Origin: Smittium culicis
Taxonomy: Eukaryota > Kickxellomycota > Harpellomycetes > Harpellales > Legeriomycetaceae
Assembly (NCBI GenBank): GCA_001970855.1
Contig: LSSN01000074.1
Coordinates: 62,001 to 126,000, forward strand
Direction: 5' to 3'
Length of the DNA: 64,000 nt
Shown here: one piece after another, positions 55,069 through 64,000 of the stretch
Layout: each line of letters opens with the position of its first letter
How positions within the stretch are numbered: the stretch's first letter is position 1
The notes under the pieces: model-generated
What the model was told of the DNA's origin: nothing
Seen by the model: only the letters and a program-made list of their open reading frames with translations
Database searches by the model: none
Position numbers and translations under genes: made by a program

Positions 55069-55681
55069 NNNNNNNNNNNNNNNNNNNNNNNNNNNNNNNN
55101 NNNNNNNNNNNNNNNNNNNNNNNNNNNNNNNNNNNNNNNNNNNNNNNNNNNNNNNNNNNNNNNNNNNNNNNNNNNNNNNNNNNNNNNNNNNNNNNNNNNN
55201 NNNNNNNNNNNNNNNNNNNNNNNNNNNNNNNNNNNNNNNNNNNNNNNNNNNNNNNNNNNNNNNNNNNNNNNNNNNNNNNNNNNNNNNNNNNNNNNNNNNN
55301 NNNNNNNNNNNNNNNNNNNNNNNNNNNNNNNNNNNNNNNNNNNNNNNNNNNNNNNNNNNNNNNNNNNNNNNNNNNNNNNNNNNNNNNNNNNNNNNNNNNN
55401 NNNNNNNNNNNNNNNNNNNNNNNNNNNNNNNNNNNNNNNNNNNNNNNNNNNNNNNNNNNNNNNNNNNNNNNNNNNNNNNNNNNNNNNNNNNNNNNNNNNN
55501 NNNNNNNNNNNNNNNNNNNNNNNNNNNNNNNNNNNNNNNNNNNNNNNNNNNNNNNNNNNNNNNNNNNNNNNNNNNNNNNNNNNNNNNNNNNNNNNNNNNN
55601 NNNNNNNNNNNNNNNNNNNNNNNNNNNNNNNNNNNNNNNNNNNNNNNNNNNNNNNNNNNNNNNNNNNNNNNNNNNNNNNNN
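55069..55681. other. Assembly gap (613 N) inside a poly-T run
   Basis: 31 T precede and 40 T follow the gap. As with the first gap, the assembly broke in a homopolymer, so the sequence is probably one long T tract, possibly with little else. The frame that appears to run across it on the minus strand is only poly-Lys and N. Confidence 0.95.
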
Positions 55682-55721
<40 letters not shown>

Positions 55722-56052
55722 CAGCACTAATAAACTGATCAATGCAGTAACAATAAATTATTTATAATAACCGGACAATTTAAATAATTGTACTGATAAG
55801 ACTAGAATCAGACTAAATTTATTTACAAGTTGGGCTGCAAAAACAACTCTTTAATTTATTTTGCTTAGCGTTGCAAATCTTAAATAACAATATCTGGGCA
55901 GTTATCCAACCACAAAACCTTCATCCAGAAATAATTCTCTAAACAGATATTCACACCAAAGATATATTTCGTTTAATAAAATTTTTAATTACCGGTCCAG
56001 CTAGGCGAAGAATAAAACAAATAAACTTTTAATCATTAAATAAATTTTAAAA
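55722..56052. other. Upstream region of AIM24
   Basis: AT-rich promoter region between the gap and the AIM24 start. No gene is visible. Confidence 0.4.
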
Positions 56053-57834
56053 ATGAGCATCTTGTCGTGCAGCAAACGAATCGAGATGATAAGCAAACTC
56101 GGCTATACAAAAGCATCGCAATTTCAACTCATGTCATTCGATTCATTGATCAAACGATCTGCAACCAAAGTCGGTGCTGGAAACCGCACATTCCACTTTT
56201 ATGCGCCCCGTATGTCCAAAATGACATCTGCTGCGAATTTGCGTGAAATAAATGCTCAGCAGAATAACCAGATCGAAAATTCATCTCCTGCCTCGCAAAA
56301 TCTGAGTAAGCTTCTCGACCCCCTTACTTATTACTTTTAGTGAAAAAAATACAATTAAATATAGTTTGGCTAAATTTTATACCTAGTAATTTCTTGCTAA
56401 TTTTACGCATATTTACTCAAATCTTTTCGATAAATATTTTTTAATTTTGATTGCGTATCCTTTTTAATCTTCCAAATTAGAAAACAGATCGACACTGATT
56501 GACAGTAAGTCTACTGCAATATTTCTCTTCATGCTCGCTGTTTACAATTTTTTTTTTTTAATGTAGGTGTTAAGACGTTTATATCTGATGAGGAAGTGAT
56601 TCCAATTGAACAGCCTAAATTCGAACGGCTCGAATCTGCTTTTGGTTAGTTTATCACTTACTACATACTTATTCTCTCTTTTTATTTCATATATTGATTT
56701 TACCATAATTTACATCAAAATTTTATTCTTATCTACCCGAATAAATAAATCTAATTGTTGGTTTATATTTACTCGGCCATAAATAATAAGTACAAATCAT
56801 ATTTCTTTTTTTTTTATTTCATCTCTGTGACAGGATCTATGGTACTGGCAAAACTGCCTCCGCAATCGCAGTTTGTTCTTGTTAATGGCCGGATCGTATC
56901 TAAATCTATACTCGTGCAAGCAACCGAAACAATCGATGGCAATGTCCTGATTGAAGCCCTCAATGTGCTGATGGGTAACAAAATCAGGCACAAAACGGGC
57001 ATTTTCATGCCAGAAACTCAAACTGGCGCGTGTGGTGACCTTGTGTTCGCCCCAAATCTCAGCGGCGATATTGTCGAAATCAAACTCAATGGACTGTCAA
57101 CATTTTTGGTTAGCAGGATGCACTTGCTAGCCTACACTAACCTAGTTTCGACAAAAAAAGCCGCATCCTTACAAGTAAACAGCAAATCTTCATCCTCAGA
57201 CATTGGTGATATCAACGTTATGTGGGGCAAAACCGGTGGTACTAACGGATACGTCACTGCCACTGGTGAAGGGTCGTTGCTTATCAGCAGCAACGCTGGT
57301 CTGTTTAAACTCAAACTGGTTGATGGTGAAGAGTATATGGTTGATAGCAGCCACGTCGTTTGCTGGAACTCTACAGTAACTCAAACTATAAACCAAGATG
57401 CGCCCGTAATTAGGAAGTTCTGGAAGTCCACCAAAGTTGACCACATCCCTTCAAAATCTAATAAACCATCGACTAGCTCCCAACATCCTCAAGAAAATAT
57501 CCATCAGTCAACCCATGCCAATACCGCTACTAGTCAACAACCTATCACTTCAGCCTCAAAACCATACTCATCCAGCAACGCAGTAAAAAACTTTGCCTCA
57601 AGAGCTGCTGCAAAAATAAATGCCGCTCTTATCGCCTTTTTCAAAAACTTATCTTCAGCATCACTCAATCTACTGTCCGACACTCTCGCCCTGATAATGT
57701 ACAAGCTCAAATCTTCAATCAAAAACGGTTACAGCTCTCCAAAGTTAATCACCATCAAAGGCCCTGGCGAAGTATACTTAACTTCAAAGTCTAGAACCAA
57801 TCTCATAAATAGAGTTAAACAAAAGCTCTATTAA
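56053..57834 (+). CDS. AIM24: AIM24-family mitochondrial protein
   Basis: Four exons by hand: 56053-56305, 56481-56504 (a 24-nt microexon), 56567-56644 and 56834-57834, all entered in phase 1, giving 451 residues. Aim24 is a mitochondrial inner-membrane protein linked to MICOS and cristae integrity in yeast. The first 50 residues are rich in Ser, Lys and Arg with few acids (SILSCSKRIEMISKLGYTKA), as expected for a mitochondrial presequence. The beta-rich core starts near PIEQPKFERLESAFGSMVLA and contains LPPQSQFVLVNGRIVSKS, TGACGDLVFAPNLSGDIVEI, GEGSLLISSNAGLFKLKL and YMVDSSHVVCWNSTV. It ends with the family-like KGPGEVYLTSKSRTNL. A Ser/His/Gln-rich linker lies between the core and the C terminus. 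The microexon could be skipped without changing the frame. The family call is by motif resemblance and is fairly firm. Confidence 0.82.
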
Positions 57835-58240
57835 CTTGCCCTCTTTTTTCACACACACACATATAACTTATTTATCACTAATATCTAATACCCCCCCCCC
57901 TTTCTTCTATCACCTAATTATCCCCCAATATACTCTTATCTTATGCTAATATCTTTGCCCTACCTCCACTTCCTCCGTTTAATAAACAAATCTGAGGACT
58001 TTTTCGTAATATTCGTATAAAATTCCATTTTTTGTCAGTTTTATTCACCCAATACATGATGTAACTAGATTCGTATACATAGATTTGATTCTCACTCAAC
58101 TTACTACTCGGTTTTATTTTTTACTATTAAAAAGTCTTCAATGAAATATATTTAATGTGTTAACTAGCAAAAAAAAAAAAAAATCCTTTCTAAAATTTAC
58201 TAAAACGACAAAAAAAAAAACAAATATACATCAGAGAGGA
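57835..58240. other. 3' region of AIM24
   Basis: Pyrimidine-rich 3' region with a poly-C run (about 57890-57900) and a CA microsatellite (57853-57862), then AT-rich flank of the DIRS element. No gene is visible. Confidence 0.45.
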
Positions 58241-58372
58241 GACATATTTAGTGATTTCATCTTATTGGGTAAAAATAAACCGAAAATCACAATCCAATAA
58301 AAATTAATGTGAAATAAAATGAACTATGAACATTCTAATTATATAAACTGTAAATCGCACGATTTTGTTACC
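58241..58372 (+). repeat. Left inverted terminal repeat of DIRS copy C
   Basis: Runs from GACATATTTAGTGATTTCAT to the GATTTTGTTACC block. It pairs in inverted sense with 62834-62974; ATCTTATTG, AAAAATAAACCGAAAAT and CCAATAAAAATTAA are shared. Similarity to the right end stops after GTTACC, while similarity to copy A continues inward, which marks this as the true repeat border. Confidence 0.75.
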
Positions 58373-58561
58373 ATTATCATCATTTTTTTTACAACGGTGC
58401 TCTATCAGAATAAACTTTTTCAACAAAGAAAATTTTATCAAGATTTTATCGAAAATATTTAATACCTTCAGCTAATAACGATGGGATGAGAAGAGACTAC
58501 TTAACCACCGATTGAAAAAGATCAGCTAATCTAATAACTGAAATGGTTTAATAACTTATAA

Positions 58562-58960
58562 AAGAAAGAAACCGCGGTCCATGAAACGGGTGATCCGTAT
58601 TTCACTGCTAGGATTCCTGATACCGATTTAACTGTGTATCCAGAACTCACAGAAGCACATACATTATTCAAGAAGACTTCTTTAGATCTCCATTAACTGA
58701 AGAAGGGCGTAAGATTGCAATGCATTTTTGTCCTAAGAATAGTACTATGAACTAAATTCCACCGCTTCTGAATGATTCAGTTTCCATTTCGGTTAATAAA
58801 GCCGATTATGCTCTATACAGAATACGGTTGGCCCTAAATCAAGCTACGAGGACCATCGAATACTCTGTCTACCGTTTAATTCAGGGAAAACCAGGGATAA
58901 ATACTGTATATGATCCTAGAGCTAATTATTCCAGTGTGATAAACCTGATTTAATAATGAT
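58562..58960 (+). pseudogene. Decayed gag-like gene of DIRS copy C
   Basis: Frame 1 reads ETAVHETGDPYFTARIPDTD and YPELTEA, then shifts by two bases near 58660 into IIQEDFFRSPLTEEGRKIAM. After one stop (TAA near 58753) it continues as PPLLNDSVSISVNKADYALY and on to GKPGINTVYDPRANYSSVIN. This is the best-preserved of the three gag copies. Function in an intact element would be capsid-like assembly; that is inferred from its position before RT. Confidence 0.65.
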
Positions 58961-61199
58961 TTATTTTAGTAAGTGATTATTTTTTATTTAAAAGTAATTT
59001 ATGCTACTGATTTTAAAGATTATATAAGATACAAATACTATGTAAAAATAATCAAAAAGTGAAAAAACTAAATATAGGAAAAACCGTTACGTTTATATAT
59101 AAATGTAATTTAATGTAATAAAGGTGTATTTTATGTAAAATAATGTTATTTAATATTTGTTTTGGAAATTTTTCTGTTTAAAATAATAAGCCTTAATGTT
59201 ATTTAAAATTTTTTACTCTCTGATTCGTTATTAATGGTTTTTGCTTGTAATCCGTATTGTTAGGAAACATATTTATTATATAATGTAAGCCTTGTACGCA
59301 ACACCAACACTATGAGATATTTACTTGCTGAAATCCCCGCTATAGTAACCCAAGTCAGGATATGCAACACCTATATTGAACTGTAGCTTCTCAGAAAACC
59401 AAAAATTTGGTAAAACCCGATACGAAATCTTTAATAATCAACAATGAAGTAAACTCAAACCACTAAAACTTCGAACACTATTCAAATTTTTGAGTAATAG
59501 GTCGTGGCCGCAAGAAGGGGTCTGAACTGAGACCCAGATCAACCCTCCATAGTAGGATGGACGCCTCGCTAAGTTAATTTCAATTTTTTCCAGACTCACA
59601 GACAACCTATGGCCTCTTAAAATAGTGAAGAAGGGATTCAGAATTCCATTGAAGAACCTGGCCTCAACCTCAATCTGTAATGCACCGGTAGAATAGGAAG
59701 ATGAACTGGAATGATAGCAAATTTTTTACATTAGAAGTAGCCTCGCTCCAGGCCAAAAGATCCAACAGGAGATACAGCTGACGAACCCTGGATTTTACAG
59801 CTAGATTTTTACAATCTCAAAGAATACTGGGGGCAAAAGAATTTTAATAGGTCACCTAAAGCTCATAATCAATATGAATGAGCAATAATTATAGATGAAG
59901 GCTCTGACCTCCATCTTCCGCACAATCCGCCGTATGGACTATCATACGTACTTGGATCTTCTCTTTGCATTTATTCAAGTTCTTTTATGCAGTAAGTGAG
60001 TAAAAATATCTTCGTCTCCACTGGAATAGCTGTTATTTTTAGTTTCGTGTTCTGCTACTCGGGCTTTAACTGGGAATGTCGGGATTCAAAAGATTCTCAG
60101 CTCAGTTCTGGAATATTACAGATCGAAATGGATCATAATCAACGCCAATCTAGAGGTTCTAATGAACTATGGTGAGACCAAAGAAGCATTCAGAACGATC
60201 ACACGCTTAGTACCATTCTAACTGAGAGATTGAATTCAAATTCAACTACAAGAAGTCACCAAAAATATCACCCCAATCAATCATATAACTCTGAATGGTA
60301 ATCAATACAATTTTTATGACTTTCAAAGTTCTTAAAATCAAGGTCAGGTTCTAAAACTAAGAAAAAAACTGCAGAACGCTGAAAAAATGAAATTGAGGTA
60401 GATTTCGAGTTTCATTAGGAAGGTCCAATCGAATTGTGTAGCTCTAATACCTCGAGAATTATCCTCCGCGGACTCTTAGAGATTATGAAAAGAGCTCTGT
60501 TCATATCGAATTGATGGTCTTCGTCTGTATTTCTGACGATTTCAGCCATCCAGAATGTGAACTTGTGAAAGATTCAACTTTATTCATGAAACATGCACTC
60601 GTTATTTCGCGAGACATCAGAACTGGATGTTTTTATGGACTCTGGAAATTCAATATGTGGGGCTGTAGTAGGCCACCATTTTATCTCATGTCTATTGAAT
60701 CCAAAAATCGAAATCTTCATAACAGTGCAAGGTACTAATAACGGTGTATTAAGCACAGAAGCTCTTAGAGCTTGGTATATCGATAAGTGTTATTCTATTC
60801 ATACGGCAAAAACGCTTTTCATATTTCTAGAAGTTTGAAGATACATGCACAAATCTGTTGAGGATATCAGAAAAAATTTGATGCCACTGCCTGAATTCCA
60901 AAAAAAACCCCTATATAAAACTTACGAACCGTCTGTACTATATCCTTCAGGTGGTTTAAGCAGGTTGATGAACCAAATATAATGATATCTTTCCCAGAAT
61001 AAATCTAAAGTCCTGTACTTATAGTATGAACCGCATGATTTTAATCTTTTTGTAAAATCAAGAAAAAGAAAGTGGGAAAATATTATAGCCTGCTCCATTA
61101 CAACAATTCTTATACCAGTAATATATTCCCCAGGCCTGGTATACAACATGTCGTTGCGGTATCATCTGGAATTCCTACTTATCTCACAAATTATTAAGC

Positions 61200-61480
61200 G
61201 ATAATGACGCTATCAAGGGTAAGTGCCCATTTTGTTTGAGCATAATGGAGCCATACCTTGAAATTCAATCACGGCACATTATAATAGATTGCACATTAAT
61301 AAGAACCAGTCTGAGAGTCTCAGGTTTGAAGACATTTTCGGGTAACTTATACCAGCGATTGGACTTATAAATCGAATCTATGGGTATCTACCTTTTGGGA
61401 GGGGACCCCGGCGGATATCCTCGGACTACGCATATGCCTGCAGACGACTTATATATCGCACTAACTGAAGCATAGTTCCT
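61200..61480 (+). mobile_element. LINE C-terminal relic inserted in DIRS copy C
   Basis: The frame reads KCPFCLSIMEP, then HIIIDCTLI (C-x2-C...H-x4-C spacing) and IYLLGGDPGG. This is the zinc-binding tail and following block of LINE proteins. It lies between the RNase H and recombinase remains of the DIRS element, where no such domain belongs, so a nested insertion is the simplest reading. Borders are uncertain; it may extend left to about 60900. Confidence 0.5.
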
Positions 61481-62833
61481 GCAGCTAGCTATGCAAAAAT
61501 ATACTGCAAAGTTATGGGGGGATATAAAGAGCTCACGAAAACCCCAAGTGCATCAGAATAAGGTTTAAACTGTCCCTGTGGTTTTTTTTTTTGTTCAATC
61601 TTTGGTATGCATGAAGGGCGGTTTTTTCTTAGCACAGAATTCAAGGGATCCCACAAGAAGCTACCCTATATTCCTATGAAGCTAGTGTGGAATGCGTTCC
61701 GCCTTAGGATTGAAAAAAGCTAAATAAAAAATTCCCCAGGCCCGAACACACTCTCTGCTGCTTATCCGCTGCTATACCAAGTAAAAAAAAAGCGATTCAA
61801 GACCCAAAAAGCGGGAAAACACTGATTTGTGAAATCGGACACTATATCTTGGAAAACTGCAAGATCAGCGGCGTTTTCACAAAACGCAAGGTCTTGGAAA
61901 TTATCCGGCAGAAATATATACTGTGGAGAAGCTTAAATCAGGATCGATAAAAAAATAAAAAACATCTTTGATGAGTTTGACCGAGATCCCTTTAGGGATT
62001 GTCATCGTATTTTTTATTAGTTTATGAATTTATTGGATAGAAATTCTACAAGATCTTTCTTATGAACTAAAATTGAAATATTACCGGTTATAGAGTTGTT
62101 TAGAGGTTGAGTTCAACATATGAGCTCACTTTATAGCAACTAACATCAAAAATATGTTAGCTGTTTGCAGTAACATTATATTTGAGTGTGAAATTCGCAA
62201 GATAGATGATCCACAAAGCCTCTCTGATTATGAATGGCTATATCTAGTTACAGTTGCGCTAAAGGAAAAAATTTGAGGCCTCCCAGTTGAAAAACCATGT
62301 ACTATCAGCTCCCACATAGATAAAATTTCCCCCCGTTGGTTGCCTAAAAAGTCTACAAAGAAAATGTTTCGTTCAAGCTTTCTCCAAAAATATGCGGGAA
62401 AAAAAACGGTTATTTGACAGTGAATAGACTTATTCTCTTTATATGTGATACAAAAAGCCTATATCTGTGGACAGTACTACGAGATAAATCCAATAGATCT
62501 TTGACTTAATTATAAGCGGCCCCAATACTTCGATACTAAAGGTTAGAGCAATCGGTTACATCATAGTTGCTAAATCAAAAGTATCATCTGATGATATAGT
62601 TTCTGACAAATTCTGGTCAAAATATAACATCTTTTATATGTACTATCTCACAGGAAATTCATCGAATAACTTGAATTAATTGATTCTAAATTTTGATTAA
62701 CTTAAAAAAACTTCTCACTGATGCTTAATATTAGAATTAATCAAGACTTTTTGAGTGAATATTAATTCATATTGTAAGAGCAAAGTTATAATATTAAGCC
62801 AATCCCAAATGTTACCATATAACGTTGACGAAA

Positions 62834-62974
62834 GGTGGTAATTAAAACACAATCGCGTACTTTCCAGTTTGTAAAATTAAAATTTTCTTGGATAATTTTT
62901 TTTCGCTTTAATTTTTATTGGCTTGTAATTTTCGGTTTATTTTTATTCAATAAGATAGTAATACTTTATATGTC
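62834..62974 (-). repeat. Right inverted terminal repeat of DIRS copy C
   Basis: Its reverse complement begins GACATATAAAGTATTACTAT and continues through ACCGAAAATTACAAGCCAAT to ACGCGATTGTG and TTACC, aligning with 58241-58372. It lies about 150 bases after the recombinase stop codon, as expected for an element end. Confidence 0.75.
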
Positions 62975-63055
62975 TTAATATTTCTACTTACCTCTATAGT
63001 ATGAGTTAACTTTCGCTCTAAAGAGTACGATTAATTCTAAATAATTTTGACAGAG
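62975..63055. other. Host flank between DIRS copy C and a LINE tail
   Basis: Short AT-rich sequence. No gene is visible. Confidence 0.3.
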
Positions 63056-63197
63056 AGTATACTTGAAGCAATGCCCATAGGGTACGCAGGCGGTAGACCA
63101 CCAGAGGAATTTTATAAATTATTAGACTATTTTATTTTCCATTAATTTAGCTGTTATTTATTTTTATAAAATTCGAGAATTAAAAAAAAAAAAAAAT
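63056..63197 (+). repeat. LINE 3'-tail repeat (copy R4)
   Basis: CTTGAAGCAATGCCCATAGGGTACGCAGGCGGTAGACCACCAGAGGAATTT corresponds to the reverse complement of the tails at 40.9 and 46.2 kb. It continues to AAATTCGAGAATT and ends in a poly-A run (63182-63196), so the 3' end of the LINE transcript is preserved here. Confidence 0.65.
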
Positions 63198-64000
63198 TGA
63201 CAGAGCGTATGTCTAACCCAATTTTTATGTGAAAATAAAAAAAATAAAAATTCAAAGGTAGCTACCCCCCCTTCTCCTCATCCCAACTAAAAATTTTTTT
63301 TGGATAACAACGCAGTCATATTCTTTTTTCAATATGGGTTATTTATCTTTTAATTATAAAATTATAGAAAAAAATAACATTTAAATCATATAGGAAACTC
63401 TATCATTTAATCTTTTTTTATTCGGTATTGATAATTCTCGAATTCTAAATGCTTTAGCCGAAAAGAATATTTATTTCATATATTTTTCTTACTTTTATTA
63501 TTAAAGATTTATGAAAATTTGAATTTATTCCTAGAATTTAGTATTTATAATTGCAAAAAAACCATCCGTTCGTCTCCATAAAATATTTTTTACTCTGTAA
63601 AATCTTATTCTATTCTACTGATTATAATCATCTGAACCTTTAGATTTACCTGAATTTTTCCAAACTCGAATAAATAAATAATAAAAGTAATTTCCAAATC
63701 TCTGATTCATTACCATTCCCTCTCCCTTTCATTCATATATTTTCTCTTAGCCGGAAATTAAATCGCAATCGTATGAAATCATGCCTAATAATGCTAATAT
63801 TTGTAAGAATATGAACCACGGGCTCTCCAATTGAGTTGTCTTATATAAAAATTTTTACCCTATATTCTGATAAAAAATATAATAAAAAATAAATAATGTA
63901 AAAATTATTGATTTAAGCTTATAAGTGTGCGAATAAAACAAATTAATATATTTTTATATCAGTTTTTTATTTTATTTACAATAATACTAGATATAATATC
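63198..64000. other. AT-rich window end
   Basis: No gene is visible in the last 800 bases. Confidence 0.5.

Larger units (their letters stand above)
58241..62974 (+). mobile_element. DIRS-like tyrosine-recombinase retrotransposon, copy C, with inverted terminal repeats (decayed)
   Basis: About 4.7 kb bounded by inverted repeats. Left to right, all on the plus strand and all broken: a gag-like frame (about 58562-58960; one frameshift, one stop; blocks DFFRSPLTEEGRKIAMHF and ALYRIRLALNQATRTI); RT (about 59590-60480: KKGFRIP, SPGFYS-type block, MDYHTYLDLLFAF in place of the usual LDLSDAF, KYLRLHWNSCYF); RNase H (about 60610-60680: LDVFMDSGNSICGAVVG); an inserted LINE tail (about 61200-61480); and a tyrosine recombinase (about 61790-62680). 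The recombinase ends in VRAIGYIIVAKSKVSSDDIV and FW..YNIFYMYY, keeping the Arg and Tyr regions. RT plus tyrosine recombinase plus inverted ends defines DIRS-type elements and excludes LTR or LINE elements. No frame is intact. Confidence 0.82.

Noticed and set aside
55032..55742. Poly-Lys frame running through the second N gap
   Set aside because: It is poly-A/T plus N with no protein content.
1..64000. CRISPR array, tRNA or rRNA genes
   Set aside because: No spaced direct repeats of CRISPR type, and no tRNA T-loop or cloverleaf pattern could be found by eye. A covariance-model scan would be needed to exclude a tRNA firmly.

Overview
The window looks like nuclear DNA of an early-diverging filamentous fungus. 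It is very AT-rich, with short GT..AG introns (about 70-350 bp) and fungal housekeeping genes (MDM31, TUP1, AIM24, PEX11, a LAMTOR2-type Ragulator subunit). Long gene-poor stretches are filled with decayed transposons. The protein and retroelement style recalls Kickxellomycotina/Harpellales (Smittium-like gut fungi); that placement is inference from memory and not a search result. Two scaffold gaps (18856-19349 and 55069-55681) sit inside homopolymer runs.

Layout. 1-3.5 kb: decayed DIRS-type retroelement (copy A, minus). 4.1-6.6 kb: RAD54 (minus). 7.9-8.2 kb: a near-perfect 9-bp minisatellite. 9.3-10.1 kb: PEX11. 10.6-12.2 kb: a two-exon gene ending in a RAD51AP1-like RAD51-interacting motif. 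12.3 kb: a degenerate MITE. 14.0-15.4 kb: a five-exon LAMTOR2-like gene with a large internal insertion, convergent with MDM31 (16.0-18.8 kb, minus). 20.2-21.9 kb: a Ser-rich protein with three SxIP motifs (minus). 24.4-28.6 kb: DIRS copy B (minus). 28.6-35.4 kb: an AT-rich desert. 35.5-36.5 kb: a dicarboxylate-carrier-like gene, tail to tail with the first of two acyl/4-coumarate-CoA ligase-like paralogs (36.9-38.6 kb minus; 48.3-50.0 kb plus). The paralogs' 5' ends face each other across 9.7 kb holding a Gly/His-rich secreted protein (42.7-43.3 kb), a 5'-truncated LINE (43.8-45.3 kb) and several LINE 3' tails. 50.2-51.1 kb: two inverted 188/189-bp piggyBac-like MITEs. 52.4-54.7 kb: TUP1, four exons. 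56.1-57.8 kb: AIM24, four exons. 58.2-63.0 kb: DIRS copy C (plus), with inverted terminal repeats, decayed gag, RT, RNase H and tyrosine recombinase, and an inserted LINE tail.

Functional themes. Recombinational repair is represented by RAD54 and the nearby candidate RAD51-binding protein. Peroxisome function is represented by PEX11 and two CoA ligases ending in Pro-Lys-Leu. Mitochondrial proteins are MDM31, AIM24 and the carrier. TORC1 signalling (LAMTOR2) and global repression (TUP1) are also present. There is no sign of an operon-like or secondary-metabolite cluster. I saw no tRNA, rRNA or CRISPR array by eye. Exon boundaries were placed by hand from splice signals and reading phase.
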